This document shows, in pieces, positions 8,827 through 18,347 of a DNA stretch of 43,748 bases (its first letter is position 1; each line of letters opens with the position of its first letter). The notes under the pieces were generated by a model. That model did not search any database. It saw only the letters and a list, made by a program, of their open reading frames with translations, and was not told the DNA's origin. The position numbers and the translations under genes were made by a program. Origin of the DNA: a virus. Where the stretch lies: IMG/VR virus record IMGVR_UViG_3300036846_000472, positions 1-43,748 of that record. The stretch is one strand, 5' to 3'.

Positions 8827-9377
8827 TGGAAGCGGTGCACCCGTTCGAGGAGCCAGAGGAGGAGCCGACGCCGGCGCCAGCGCTCGACGTCGCGCCCGGC
8901 GGCTCCGTCCTCGACGCCGTCCGGAAGCGCCGAGAGGCACTCGCCGGCGAACGGCACTACGACCTCGAGGTTCCGGGCTACCGCGGATGCGTCGTCCTGC
9001 GATGCGGCCCGATCGACGGGGCGAAGCTCGCGCAGGTCCGCGAGCGGCAGATGCGCGCCGGCTCCGGAGGCGGAGCCGTGCTCGACTTCGCCTTCAACGC
9101 GGACCTCGTGATCGACTCCTGCCGGGAGGTACTCGCGCGCCGCCACCCGGACGACCCGCTGGAGACGATCGACCCGGACGGCGGCACGGTCCGGATCGAC
9201 GCGCACCTGGCGGAGCTCCTCGGCGTCCAGGCCACCCGCGCCCGGGACGTCCTGCTCGCGCTCTTCTCGCCGGCGCCCGCGCCCGAGGTCGCGATCGAGC
9301 GGGCCCAGATGGAGCTCTACCAGTGGAGCTCCGGCGCGGAAGGCGAAGTCGAGGAGGAGCTCCTGGGGGAATCGTAG
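8823..9377 (+). CDS. Tail assembly chaperone (G-type)
   Basis: A 184-residue acidic protein between tube and tape measure, where chaperones that coat the tape measure during tail assembly always lie. It begins with an acidic, Pro-rich stretch and ends with VEEELLGES. The start is GTG 8823 (4-base overlap with the tube stop) or the adjacent ATG 8826. A second product arises if ribosomes slip back one base at the G run 9365-9369 (see the next entry). Confidence 0.82.
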   Translation: MMEAVHPFEEPEEEPTPAPALDVAPGGSVLDAVRKRREALAGERHYDLEVPGYRGCVVLRCGPIDGAKLAQVRERQMRAGSGGGAVLDFAFNADLVIDSCREVLARRHPDDPLETIDPDGGTVRIDAHLAELLGVQATRARDVLLALFSPAPAPEVAIERAQMELYQWSSGAEGEVEEELLGES

Positions 9378-9529
9378 GCGGGGACGTCGTGACGCTCCTC
9401 GCCCATATGGGGCTCCTCGGCTTGCCCGTCGAGCGGTACATCACGACGTCCGACGCCCGGGAGCGGCTCCTGCTCCGGGCGGTCACGAACCGCGCCATCG
9501 GAATCGTCAACAAGCTCAACAAGGGGTAG
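8823..9529 (+). CDS. Tail assembly chaperone, frameshifted form (GT-type)
   Basis: A minus-one shift at 9365-9371 joins the upstream chaperone to a second frame, giving about 235 residues. The extension reads GGIVGGDVVTLLAHMGLLGL and continues to NKLNKG, ending 3 bases before the tape-measure GTG. It has no good start of its own (only in-frame GTG or ATG codons without a clear ribosome site), which supports translation by frameshift as in most long-tailed phages. The slip site CTG GGG GAA is not the textbook heptamer: glycyl-tRNA can slip from GGG to GGG, but the second codon re-pairs poorly. Confidence 0.7.
9365..9371 (+). promoter_or_regulatory. Candidate programmed -1 frameshift site
   Basis: Five G residues followed by AA (GGGGGAA) sit four codons before the chaperone stop at 9377. 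The position, the direction of shift needed and the open downstream frame all fit a programmed slip. The heptamer is atypical. Confidence 0.6.
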
Positions 9530-9532
9530 ACC

Positions 9533-11344
9533 GTGGCGCCAGCCTCAATCCTTGAGTTCGTCCTCCAGATGCGCAACGTCGGGACGTTCGTCGCGCAGGC
9601 GGAGGAGGCCTCGGCGGCGGTCGGGCACGTCGGCACCTCCGCGGAGACGGCAGGGAAGAAGGCCACTATCAGCGCCAAGGGCCTGCTCAAGTGGGCCGGG
9701 GGCGCGATGGCGATCTACGGCACCGTCCGGTTCCTCGACCACGCGATCAGCGCGACGGAGGAGCTCGCCAAGAACACCTACAAGCTCCAGCAGCAGACGG
9801 GGATGGACGCCGCGACCGCGTCCGAGTGGATCGCGCTCAACAAGGAGCGCGGGCTCTCCGCTCAGAAGTTCTCGATGGGGATGGCGACCCTCTCCAAGCA
9901 GATGGAGAAGGCGCGGGGAGGGGACGCCGCCGCCGCTCAGCAGATCGCGGAGTACCGCAAGCAGATCGACCTCGCCGCCGCCGCCGGCGGGGCGGACGCG
10001 CCGCGCCAGATCGCCAAGTTCTCCAGCGCGATCGACAAGGCGCAGCAGTCGAGCGAGAAGGCCCGGAAGGTGCTCGCCGGCCTGGGCATCCCTCTCTCCG
10101 ACATTCAGAAGGGGATGACGCCCGACGTCCTGATGCGCATCTCCGACGCGTTCAAGGCGATGAAGAACCCCGCGGAGCGCGCCGCGGACGCGCAACTCCT
10201 GTTCGGGCGATCCGGCAAGGAGCTCCTCCCCGTCCTCGCCCAGGGCCGGGAGGCGGTCCAGAAGATGCTCGACGCCCAGAAGGAGCAAGGGAACTACCTG
10301 ACCGAGAAGCAGGTCCAGGCGAACCTCAAGGCGATCCAGCAGCAGCGCGAGCTCTCCGCCGCCTTCCACGGACTCCAGACGCAGCTATCCCTCGCGCTCC
10401 TCCCGATCCTCCTCAAGCTCGGAAAGATGCTCATCGACGTCGCCAGCTTCCTTCGCCCGATCACGAGCCGCTCGTGGGCGCTCGCCCTCGTCATCGGCTC
10501 CCTGACCGGCGCGTTCGTCGCGTACAAGGCGGCGCTCATCGCCGCGTGGGTCTGGCAGAACCGCGAGATGCTCGCCGCGGTCAGCTTCGCCGTCGAGATG
10601 AAGGCGCTGACCGTCGCGACGTGGCTCTGGAACGCCGCGCAAGCCGCCGCCACGCTGGCGACCCAGGCCTGGACGGTCGCGATGAACCTTCTCAAGATCG
10701 CCTTCATCACGAACCCGATCGGGCTCATCATCCTCGCCGTTATTGCCCTCGGCGTAGCGTTCTATGAGGCGTATAAGCACGTCACGTTTTTCCGGAACGC
10801 AGTGAACGAGGCCCTCCATTACGTCCTCGTCGCCGCGCAGTTCGTCTGGAGCTGGATCAAGAAAAACTGGCCGCTCTTGGTCGGGATGCTTTTCGGGCCG
10901 TTCGGGATCGCCGCAGGCCTGATCTACCAGCACTTCTCCGCGGTCAAGACGTTCGTCCTCGGCGTCCTCGACGCGATCCGCGCCGGCATCCAGAGCCTCC
11001 TCCACTGGGTCAGCCGCATCCCGAAGGAGGTCGGCAACGCCGTGAAGAGCATCCCGGGCGTCGGAGCGGCGATCCACGTTGGCGGCGCAATCGGCGGCGC
11101 TGTCGGCTCCGCGTTCGGGCAGTACGGCGGCTCCGTCGGGCGCCCCGGCTCCTTCATCGTCGGGGAGCGCGGGCCCGAGCTCGTCTCCCTGCCCGCCGGC
11201 GCGCTCATCCGCCCGACACCCGACACCGCGAGCTCCGCCGGCCACGGCCAGGACCTCTACGTCACCGTCCCGGTCATGCTCGACCGGAAGGTGGTCGCCA
11301 AGGCCGTCGCGCGCGTCACCGCCGATCAGCTGGCCCGGAGGTAG
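9533..11344 (+). CDS. Tail tape measure protein
   Basis: A 603-residue protein that sets tail length and is threaded through the tube. The N-terminal half is helical and Ala/Gln/Lys-rich (coiled-coil-like, about 60-290). Hydrophobic segments follow near 290-310, 325-345, 385-410 and 440-465. The C-terminus holds a Gly-rich stretch and the frequent tape-measure ending motif FIVGERGPELVSLPAGALI. At roughly 0.15 nm per residue the tail would be about 90 nm, short for a myovirus. The start is GTG, three bases after the chaperone-extension stop. Confidence 0.93.
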   Translation: MAPASILEFVLQMRNVGTFVAQAEEASAAVGHVGTSAETAGKKATISAKGLLKWAGGAMAIYGTVRFLDHAISATEELAKNTYKLQQQTGMDAATASEWIALNKERGLSAQKFSMGMATLSKQMEKARGGDAAAAQQIAEYRKQIDLAAAAGGADAPRQIAKFSSAIDKAQQSSEKARKVLAGLGIPLSDIQKGMTPDVLMRISDAFKAMKNPAERAADAQLLFGRSGKELLPVLAQGREAVQKMLDAQKEQGNYLTEKQVQANLKAIQQQRELSAAFHGLQTQLSLALLPILLKLGKMLIDVASFLRPITSRSWALALVIGSLTGAFVAYKAALIAAWVWQNREMLAAVSFAVEMKALTVATWLWNAAQAAATLATQAWTVAMNLLKIAFITNPIGLIILAVIALGVAFYEAYKHVTFFRNAVNEALHYVLVAAQFVWSWIKKNWPLLVGMLFGPFGIAAGLIYQHFSAVKTFVLGVLDAIRAGIQSLLHWVSRIPKEVGNAVKSIPGVGAAIHVGGAIGGAVGSAFGQYGGSVGRPGSFIVGERGPELVSLPAGALIRPTPDTASSAGHGQDLYVTVPVMLDRKVVAKAVARVTADQLARR

Positions 11345-11346
11345 CG

Positions 11347-12081
11347 GTGCCCGCGAAGCCGAGCCTCGGGTGGGTCACGATCCGCTCCGTCGACCCGCCC
11401 GTCACGCTGACGCTCCGCCTCGGTGCGGACCGCCCGAACGTGACGCAGGGTTACGGCGGCTGGAACGAGGTCACGCGCCCGCAGCGCTCGACCCTGACCG
11501 TTTGGAGCGGGCTCCCCGCGCTCCGGATGGACCTGCCGCTCCTCCTCGACCGCTTCAAGTCCCAGGCCTCGATCGAGAGCCAGGTCGCCGCGCTCGAGCG
11601 GCTCGCCTCCCCGAGCTCATCGGACGGGTGGCCTCCCCGCGTCCGGTTCACGGCGCTCGGCGCGGCGGTGCCGCATCAGAGCCGCAACTGGGTCATCGAC
11701 TCCCTGACGTGGGGGGACGCCGAGATGAACCTCCGCGGCAACCGAACCCGCCAGCAGGTGACCGTCTCCCTCCTCGAATACATCGGGGACGTCCGCGCGG
11801 ATCAGAACTCCCCTTCCCAGCTTCAACGCCTCAAGGCGACCTCCACGAAAACGGCGCAGGGCGCCGCCCGCAAGCGCGTCGTCGCGTCCCGGGCTCGCGG
11901 CACGACGTTCCGCGGTTCGGCGCCCGGCACCGTGACCGTCGGGTTCGGGGAAGGAGACGACCTCCTCTCGATTGCCGCGAAAGAGCTCGGCGCGGCGTCC
12001 CGCTGGATGGAAATCGGGAAGCTCAACGGGATTCGTGACCCGCGGAACGTGAAGCCGGGCCAGGTGATCCGGCTCCCATGA
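11347..12081 (+). CDS. Baseplate/tail protein with C-terminal LysM
   Basis: A 244-residue product. The N-terminal 150 residues form a strand-rich tail domain (for example SLTWGDAEMNLRGNRTRQQVTVSLLEY), and the last 50 form a LysM-like module (VGFGEGDDLLSIAAKELG ... [22 protein letters not shown]). LysM-bearing proteins just after the tape measure (gp53/XkdP-like) link tube tip and hub in contractile tails. The start is GTG after GGAGG. The stop overlaps the hub ATG. Confidence 0.82.
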   Translation: MPAKPSLGWVTIRSVDPPVTLTLRLGADRPNVTQGYGGWNEVTRPQRSTLTVWSGLPALRMDLPLLLDRFKSQASIESQVAALERLASPSSSDGWPPRVRFTALGAAVPHQSRNWVIDSLTWGDAEMNLRGNRTRQQVTVSLLEYIGDVRADQNSPSQLQRLKATSTKTAQGAARKRVVASRARGTTFRGSAPGTVTVGFGEGDDLLSIAAKELGAASRWMEIGKLNGIRDPRNVKPGQVIRLP

Positions 12082-14024
12082 GCTCGCTCGCACTTGCCCG
12101 CGACACCGACGTCGGCGCCGTCGTCCTCGACGTCGTCCAGGGGATGCTCAACGTCCCCGGCGTCCGCGTGGACGCCCGCGTGATCGACGGGACGATCGAC
12201 CGGACGATCGACGGCTCCTCCACGCTCTCCCTGACCCTGGAGGACCCGCGGCGCGACCTCCTTCGCTCCGGCACGTTGTCCTACACCCTCGACCTCGAGG
12301 TCGACGGGCAGTGGTGGCGGCTCGTCCAGGTGTCGAAGAGCGGCGCCACGCTCGCGCTGACGTTCGAGGATCGGATCGTTTCGTGGCTCCGGCTCAACTG
12401 GAGCCCGCGGAAGGCGAGCTCGACCCAGATGACCCGCGCGGAGTTCATCCTCTCCCTCGTCCAGGAAATCAAGGCGGGCGGCGGCATCCCGTTCGTGTGC
12501 CCGCAGCTGCACGTCAAGCAGCCCGTAGCAATCGAGAGCTCGACCAACAAGGTCACGCCCGCGCAGCGCTCCGTCGCCCTCGGCCAGGGGCTCGCCGCCG
12601 GCCAGAAGCTCACGATCAAAGGCGCGCCGGCGAACGCCGACCAGCTAGCCAACGCCGAGCGCGTCCTGGACGTCGCCAACTCCCTCAAGGCGTCCGACCG
12701 CGCCACGGTTGCGCTCCTTGAAGCCTGCACGGTTGAGAGCCTCTTCACGAACCCGACGACGCCGAGCGCGGACGGGTACGGCTCCCGCGGCATCCTCCAG
12801 GTCCGCGACGTCACCGGCTCCGCGATGCACATCTCGAACACGGATATCGAGCAGTGCGCCAACGCGTTCCTCACGCGCGGATTCACCGGAGCCGGCGGCG
12901 CGATCGTCCTCGCCGCGAAGAACCCGTCCTGGACGACGGGCCAGGTCGCCCAGGCCGTCCAGGGCTCCGCCTACCCGGGCCGCTACGACCTCTACCTCCG
13001 CGAAGCGCTCACGATGCTCACGACCTACAAGGGCGAGCCCGCCGGCGCGAAGCAAACGACGTTCACGTCCACCGCGATCACGAAGGCGAACCCCGTCACC
13101 TACCAGCGCGGCGGCACGACCGGCGCCAAGGAGACGAGTTGGGACTGTATGCAACGGCTCGCCGGCGAAGTGAACTGGCGCTGTTTTGTGGTCGACGGGC
13201 GCCTCTACTACGCGAGCGAGACGACCCTGCTCCAGCAGAAGCCGCAACTCATCATCAGCGAGGACGTCCTCGGGATCGACGGGATCGACTTCGACATTGA
13301 CAACGGCAAGGAGAACTCCGACGTCACCATCACCGCGCGCGCCTCGAGGTGGGGCGTCGACCCGGGCTCCGTGGTCGAGCTCTACGACTGCGGCCCCGCG
13401 GACGGCAGGTGGCTCGTGAAGGAAGTGAGCCGCGGCCTGTTCGACGCGGAGGCGACGATCACGCTAAAGCGGGTCACGGTTCCGCTCCCGGAGAAGCCGG
13501 ACACGACCGCCACCGCGGCGACGAACGCATCGCAGCCGTTCGGGCAGACACCGGGCCTGGGGATGGCCGGCGGGAGCCCGGTCGCGCGCGCATGGGCGGC
13601 GGCAACCGCGATCACCGCGAAGCGCTACCCCTACGTCTGGGGCGGCGGACACGCCCACTGCGGAACGCCCGACCACGGCCAGAGCGGTCACGCCGACTCC
13701 GCCGGCACGATCGTCGTCGCAGGCGTCGGCTACGACTGTTCCGGCTCAACGTGCGCCGTGCTCGCCTCCGCGGAGATGGGCTACACCCTCGGCGCGCCCG
13801 CGGACGTCTCCGGGACGATCGCCGCGAAGTGGGGCGAGCCAGGCGAAGGCCAGTACCTCACCGTCTGGGCGAACCCGGATCACGTCTTCATGATCTTCCA
13901 CACCCCGCAGGGCGACAAGCACTTCGGGACAGGCTTCCTCGGGAAGTCCTGGAGCGGACCCGGGTTCTCCCCCGAGCTCCACACGACCGCCGGCTTCACG
14001 CCGCGCCACTGGAAGGGATCGTGA
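12078..14024 (+). CDS. Tail hub protein fused to lysozyme-like and NlpC/P60-like domains
   Basis: A 648-residue protein combining three jobs. The N-terminal part (1-160) and a later part (about 375-475, with [13 protein letters not shown] and [23 protein letters not shown]) fit the gpD/XkdQ-type hub that caps the tube. Between them (about 205-320) lies a lysozyme-like insertion with candidate acids Glu215/Glu220, [12 protein letters not shown] and [11 protein letters not shown]. The C-terminus (about 515-648) is NlpC/P60-like: [10 protein letters not shown], catalytic Cys554 in GYDCSGSTC and His602 in NPDHVFMIF. The enzyme domains would cut both glycan and peptide bonds during entry. Domain calls are motif-based. 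Confidence 0.83.
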   Translation: MSSLALARDTDVGAVVLDVVQGMLNVPGVRVDARVIDGTIDRTIDGSSTLSLTLEDPRRDLLRSGTLSYTLDLEVDGQWWRLVQVSKSGATLALTFEDRIVSWLRLNWSPRKASSTQMTRAEFILSLVQEIKAGGGIPFVCPQLHVKQPVAIESSTNKVTPAQRSVALGQGLAAGQKLTIKGAPANADQLANAERVLDVANSLKASDRATVALLEACTVESLFTNPTTPSADGYGSRGILQVRDVTGSAMHISNTDIEQCANAFLTRGFTGAGGAIVLAAKNPSWTTGQVAQAVQGSAYPGRYDLYLREALTMLTTYKGEPAGAKQTTFTSTAITKANPVTYQRGGTTGAKETSWDCMQRLAGEVNWRCFVVDGRLYYASETTLLQQKPQLIISEDVLGIDGIDFDIDNGKENSDVTITARASRWGVDPGSVVELYDCGPADGRWLVKEVSRGLFDAEATITLKRVTVPLPEKPDTTATAATNASQPFGQTPGLGMAGGSPVARAWAAATAITAKRYPYVWGGGHAHCGTPDHGQSGHADSAGTIVVAGVGYDCSGSTCAVLASAEMGYTLGAPADVSGTIAAKWGEPGEGQYLTVWANPDHVFMIFHTPQGDKHFGTGFLGKSWSGPGFSPELHTTAGFTPRHWKGS

Positions 14025-15169
14025 CCGACACCTTCCCCGAGCTCATCCGTGCCGCCCAAGCCGAGAGCCCCGTCTCCGCCGTCCGCGCGACCATCGCGAA
14101 CACGCCGGCGGACGTCTCCTCCGACCTCTACGTCACCGTCCCCGCGTTCGACGGCGGGCGCCAAGTCTGGGGCCCCTGCCTCTGGGTCCCGTCAAACGGC
14201 ATCCCCGCGGAAGGCGACGAGTGCCTCCTCGTGCTTACGGAGGAGGACGGAAGGCCGTGGGCGATCACCTCCGCGCCCGTCTACGGGACGGGAGAGCAGG
14301 GTCCCCCGGGGCCCGTCGGGCCAGAAGGTCCTCCCGGTGACACCGGCCCGCCCGGTGGGCCAGGCCCGGCGGGCCCGCAGGGGCCGAAGGGCGATCAGGG
14401 CAACCAGGGGAACGTCGGGCCGGCGGGCCCGCAAGGAGGCGTCGGCCCGCAAGGGCCGAAGGGCGACCAGGGCGCCCAGGGCGTCCAGGGGCCGGTCGGG
14501 CCCGCAGGCGCCGGCATCCCGCAGCCCGTCGTCAACGGGCAGTGGGTCAAGGGCGTCGGAGGCGCCGCGGTCTGGGCCGCGATCACGCCCGCGGACGTTG
14601 GATTGCCGAAGATCACGACGAGCGCGTTCTCGGCAGGCCCACCGCCGGGGCCGAACAACGGCGACGTCTGGCGCGCGACGGGCGTTGACGGCACTGGCGC
14701 CGTGTGGTCGTTCGCGTACGACGCGGGGTCGTCGTCGGCGTACAAATGGGAGTTCATCGGCGGCACACCGATCACGGCGATCGGCGGCGCGGGCGGAGCG
14801 ATCAACGCGGGCTACGCGGTCGCCCCGCCGAACTGGTATTCGCCCGCCGCCGGGTACAACTACACGATCGCGAGGCCCGGCGACTACCGTCTTTGCGACG
14901 GTGTCGTGACGCTCGGGAGCGCGACGGGAGCGGCGTACGCGCTCGCGGGGTTCTTCAAGAACACCTCACCGCCGACGCTTCAATCGCACGTCCCGTTTAC
15001 CGCTCAGAGCATCGCGGCTGACGCGTCGGTCAGCATCGCCTGTCACGAGTGGATCTTCTCCGGTTGCGTTGCGGGTGATGTGGTCGGGATTGCTGTTGCG
15101 ACGGCGGCGAACGCGACGATCACGTTCAGTTCGGCCTCGCTGTCGGTGTATCCGAAGCGGATTTCCTAA
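14021..15169 (+). CDS. Baseplate spike-like protein with collagen repeat and C-terminal binding domain
   Basis: A 382-residue product. Residues 1-85 form a small strand-rich N-domain ([19 protein letters not shown] ... [18 protein letters not shown]) that resembles gpV-type OB folds of baseplate spikes. Residues about 91-165 are collagen-like Gly-X-Y triplets (around 25 triplets with one interruption). The remaining 215 residues are a strand-rich domain, probably trimeric and receptor-binding. The 3' part (about 14990-15170) uses more T-ending codons than its neighbours, a hint of recent exchange of the binding domain. GTG overlaps the hub stop by 4 bases. Confidence 0.75.
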   Translation: MTDTFPELIRAAQAESPVSAVRATIANTPADVSSDLYVTVPAFDGGRQVWGPCLWVPSNGIPAEGDECLLVLTEEDGRPWAITSAPVYGTGEQGPPGPVGPEGPPGDTGPPGGPGPAGPQGPKGDQGNQGNVGPAGPQGGVGPQGPKGDQGAQGVQGPVGPAGAGIPQPVVNGQWVKGVGGAAVWAAITPADVGLPKITTSAFSAGPPPGPNNGDVWRATGVDGTGAVWSFAYDAGSSSAYKWEFIGGTPITAIGGAGGAINAGYAVAPPNWYSPAAGYNYTIARPGDYRLCDGVVTLGSATGAAYALAGFFKNTSPPTLQSHVPFTAQSIAADASVSIACHEWIFSGCVAGDVVGIAVATAANATITFSSASLSVYPKRIS

Positions 15170-15188
15170 CCCTGGAGAAGGAGGGTGA

Positions 15189-15383
15189 ATGAGGATCGAC
15201 ACGACCGTCACGTTGGACGACCCCGATGAGTCGTTCGCCTACACGCCCGACGCCGGAGCGGCTCAGGTGCTTGCCGCGCTCGGCGGCAACGCGACGAAGG
15301 ACACAAGCCACCTGACGGTCATCCAGCGAGCGACCGGCTCAGCGGGGACGCCGCCGCCGCCGCCGGAGGGCGCGCCGGCGTGA
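15189..15383 (+). CDS. Small baseplate-region protein, function unknown
   Basis: A 64-residue product with a strong ribosome site (AAGGAGG). It begins MRIDTTVTLDDPDESFAYTP and ends in a Pro-rich stretch. No family is recognised. It lies between the spike and the gp25-like gene, with a GTGA overlap to the latter, so co-expression with baseplate parts is clear while the role is not. Confidence 0.65.
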   Translation: MRIDTTVTLDDPDESFAYTPDAGAAQVLAALGGNATKDTSHLTVIQRATGSAGTPPPPPEGAPA

Positions 15384-15700
15384 CCGACGTCCCGCACTTC
15401 GCGATCCCGTTCCGGTTCGCCAACCCGCAGGTCGCCGTCAACGAGCAGGACTCGATCGAGGAGGTCGCGGACGCCTGCCTCGCGGTGCTCGTCTGCCCGG
15501 TCGGGTACCGCGTCGAGCTCCCGACGTTCGGGATTGACGACCCGACCTTCACCTCCCCGGGCCCCGACCTGGACGAGATACGCGCCGCGCTCGAGGTGTG
15601 GGAGCCGCGCGCATCAGCCGCGCTCTCCGAGTACCCCGACCTCCTGGACGACCTCATCAGCCGCGTCGAGCTCACCGTCCAGGTCAGAACGGAGGACTAG
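15380..15700 (+). CDS. Baseplate wedge protein (gp25/gpW-like)
   Basis: A 106-residue product matching the T4 gp25 / P2 gpW family, which starts sheath polymerisation on the baseplate. It begins with an IPFRFAN strand and has QDSIEEVADACLAVLVCPVGYRVELPTFGI, the family's helix followed by the R-x-x-P-x-x-G turn. The C-terminal strand pair has VELTVQVRTED. It lies just before the J-like gene, the standard W-J-I order. Confidence 0.9.
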   Translation: MTDVPHFAIPFRFANPQVAVNEQDSIEEVADACLAVLVCPVGYRVELPTFGIDDPTFTSPGPDLDEIRAALEVWEPRASAALSEYPDLLDDLISRVELTVQVRTED

Positions 15701-15703
15701 CCA

Positions 15704-16888
15704 ATGTCGAGCTACATTCCCGTCCCCGTCGACTCCGAGCCGACCGACCTCGCCGGCGCCGCGTTCGACTACCTCCAGGGGCAGGTTCCCGGATGGGAGC
15801 CCGCGAACGGCAACCTCGAATCGTGGCTCATCGAGGCGCTCTCACTCATCGCCGGCGAGCTCCGCGCGCTCACCGCGCTCGTCCCTGACGCGATCTTCGG
15901 CTACTACGGCGCCTCGATTCTCGGCCTGCCTCCCTACCCCGCGGTGCAGGCGAACGCGATGACGACCTGGACGATGGTCGACAACGCCGGCTACACGATC
16001 ACAGCCGGGACGGTCATCGCCGTCACGCCGCCGGCGTCCACGACCGGCTACGGGTTCACCGTCGACGCGGACGTCGTGATCCCCGCCGGCCAAACGGTCG
16101 CCGCCGGCGTCGAGTGCCACGCGCTCGAGGCGGGCGCCGCCGCGAGCGGGCTCACCGGGACCGTCCAGGTGATCGACTCCCTCGTGTTCGTCCAGGGCGT
16201 CACGCTCGACGGGCCAACGAGCGGCGGGCAGGACGCGGAGACGACCGACGCCTACCTCTCGCGCCTGAGCGCGCTTCTCACGCTCCTCACACCGCGCCCG
16301 ATCCTCCCGACCGACTTCGCCATCATCGCGCAGCGCGAAGTCGAGGGCGTCGGGCGCGCCGTGGCGATCGACCTCTACAACCCCGGCCCGCCGATCAACG
16401 CGAACTGTCCGCGGTGCGTCACCGTCGTCGTCGTCGGGCCGGACGGCCAGCCGGTCGCGCCCGAGGTCAAGACGGAGGTAGACGACCTCCTCCAGTCGGA
16501 GCGGGAAGTCAACTTCCTCGTGTTCGTCGCGGACCCGACCTACTCAACGATCGACGTCGCCACCACGTTCCACTCCTACGCCGGCTGGGACCCCGCCGCC
16601 GTCCAGGCGAGCGTCGTCACGGCGCTCCAGAACTACCTCAACCCGGCCAACTGGGGCGTCCCGCCGTTCGGGGACCCCTCGACGTCCTCCTGGATCAACC
16701 AGCCGAAGGTCCGCTACCTCGAGCTCGCGCAGGCGATCAACAACGTCGACGGCGTCCACTACATCGACACGCTCGCGTTCGGGCTCCACGGCGGCGCCCA
16801 GGGCCAGGCCGACGTGGTCATGGCCGGCGTGGCGCCCCTTCCCGAACCCGGCACGATCACCGCCGCCGCGACTCCGGAGACGATGTGA
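15704..16888 (+). CDS. Baseplate wedge protein J-like
   Basis: A 394-residue baseplate J-family protein. N-terminal YIPVPVDSEPTDLAGAAFDYL is followed by the family's long central beta domain (VTPPASTTGYGFTVDADVVIP, then LTGTVQVIDSLVFVQGVTLDGP) and GGQDAETTDAYLSRL, the typical G-G-x-D-x-E-T-D-x-x-Y/L helix. Residues near 320 to the end are less conserved. The stop overlaps the next GTG. Confidence 0.93.
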   Translation: MSSYIPVPVDSEPTDLAGAAFDYLQGQVPGWEPANGNLESWLIEALSLIAGELRALTALVPDAIFGYYGASILGLPPYPAVQANAMTTWTMVDNAGYTITAGTVIAVTPPASTTGYGFTVDADVVIPAGQTVAAGVECHALEAGAAASGLTGTVQVIDSLVFVQGVTLDGPTSGGQDAETTDAYLSRLSALLTLLTPRPILPTDFAIIAQREVEGVGRAVAIDLYNPGPPINANCPRCVTVVVVGPDGQPVAPEVKTEVDDLLQSEREVNFLVFVADPTYSTIDVATTFHSYAGWDPAAVQASVVTALQNYLNPANWGVPPFGDPSTSSWINQPKVRYLELAQAINNVDGVHYIDTLAFGLHGGAQGQADVVMAGVAPLPEPGTITAAATPETM

Positions 16889-17607
16889 CCGAGCTCGCGC
16901 GCGCCTACGCCGGGCTCAGCGCCGCCCGGAGCGACAGCGGGCCAGGCATCGCCGGCGGCTTCAACCTCGAGCCCCCCGAAGAGCTCGCGCCGCAACCGTT
17001 TGGCGGGCGCCTCTACCTCATGCTCGCGCCGCTCGGGCAGTACGACCCGCAGAACGCGTGGGCGCTCCTCACGTTCATCAACGCCGCGACCCAGGCGTTC
17101 GAGCAGGTCGAGGAATGGGTCCGCGACACGCCGGATGGGCCCGGGTGGTCGCTCCTCCTCGACGCCGCGAGATGCCCGCCGGAGGCGCTCGGGTGGCTCG
17201 CCCAGTTCGTCGGCGTCCGCCTGCTGCCCGGCGCGACCGACGACGCGAACCGCGCTCGGATCGTGGCGACCGACGGGTTCCACCGCGGGACGCTCTCCGC
17301 GATGGTCGCCGCCGCCCAGGCCACCCTCACCGGGCATCAATCCGTGTTCGTCACCGAGCGCGACAGCGCCGCCGCCGCCCCGGACTACGCCTACTACCTG
17401 ACCGTCCAGACCTACTCCTCTCAGACACCCGACCCGACCGCGACGAAGAACGCGCTCCTCGCCCAGAAGCCGGCGGGGATCGTCCTGACCTACACCGTCC
17501 TCGTCGGCCAGACCTACACGCAGGTCGACGCGAACTACGCGACCTACGCCGCCCTCAAGGCGGCATATCCGAACTACCAGGCCGTCTGGCAAGACACCCC
17601 GCCCTAG
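16885..17607 (+). CDS. Baseplate protein I-like
   Basis: A 240-residue product following J, in the place of P2 gpI-type tail proteins. Supporting pieces are RLYLMLAPLGQYD, LGWLAQFVGVRLLPG and FHRGTLSAMVAAAQATLTG, which recall the I family's helix plus R-G-T motif. The frame is open far upstream, but GTG 16885 (overlap GTGA with J) is the only start in keeping with the packing of the operon. Confidence 0.85.
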   Translation: MTELARAYAGLSAARSDSGPGIAGGFNLEPPEELAPQPFGGRLYLMLAPLGQYDPQNAWALLTFINAATQAFEQVEEWVRDTPDGPGWSLLLDAARCPPEALGWLAQFVGVRLLPGATDDANRARIVATDGFHRGTLSAMVAAAQATLTGHQSVFVTERDSAAAAPDYAYYLTVQTYSSQTPDPTATKNALLAQKPAGIVLTYTVLVGQTYTQVDANYATYAALKAAYPNYQAVWQDTPP

Positions 17608-17615
17608 GAGGCCGC

Positions 17616-18347
17616 ATGAAGACGACGCCGATCTACGCCCTGCCCTACCCGGACGAGACGGACTCCGCGGACGTCCCGCGTGACGTCCAGGCGCTCGCGC
17701 AGCGCGTCGAGGCCGTCCTGCCGAACGTCGGGATGCCTACCGGCGCCGGCGTCGATTGGTACGCCGCCGCGGCGCCCGCCGGGTTCCTACTCTGCGACGG
17801 CTCCGCCGTCAGCCGCGCGACCTACGCCGCCCTGTTCGCCGCGATCGGGACGATCTGGGGCGGCGGGGACGGCATCAACACGTTCAACCTCCCCGACACG
17901 CGCGGGCGCGTCCTCGTCGGGCTCGGAGCCCACGCGGACGTCGCCGCGCTCGGCCAGAACGAAGGATCGACGGCGCTCAACCGCAGGCCGAGGCACCCGC
18001 ACTCGCTTGCGGGCGCCCCCGGCGTTGGCAACCTCCAACTCCCCGACCACCAGCACTCCGTCAACGACCCAGGCCACTGGCACAACTTCACGTCGAACGA
18101 CTCCGGAGGCCCGAACGTCCCGCACTCAAGCGCGAGCCAAGACACGACCTACACGAGCTCGGGCGGCATCGGCGGGACCGCGGACGGCCCGGTTCGCTCC
18201 GCCGCGACCGGACTGAGCGTTGCGGGCGTGACGTCGCACCCCGGGATCAGCGGCGCCCCGACCGTCGGGACGCTCACCGTCGGCGTAGTGGGAAGCGCTC
18301 TCGACACGCCCGCCTACGTCGTCGCCGCGAAGGTCATCAAGACATGA
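17616..18347 (+). CDS. Tail collar/tip fibre protein (MdpB-like)
   Basis: A 243-residue product with the tail-collar signature GFLLCDGSAVSRATYAALFAAIG ... FNLPDTRGRVLVG (given here in part) and a His-rich tip (LPDHQHSVNDPGHWHNF), as in short tail fibre tips where histidines bind metal ions along the trimer axis. It probably contacts the host surface. The ribosome site is TAGGAGG and ATG 17616 is the chosen start. No separate fibre-assembly chaperone is seen. Confidence 0.88.
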   Translation: MKTTPIYALPYPDETDSADVPRDVQALAQRVEAVLPNVGMPTGAGVDWYAAAAPAGFLLCDGSAVSRATYAALFAAIGTIWGGGDGINTFNLPDTRGRVLVGLGAHADVAALGQNEGSTALNRRPRHPHSLAGAPGVGNLQLPDHQHSVNDPGHWHNFTSNDSGGPNVPHSSASQDTTYTSSGGIGGTADGPVRSAATGLSVAGVTSHPGISGAPTVGTLTVGVVGSALDTPAYVVAAKVIKT

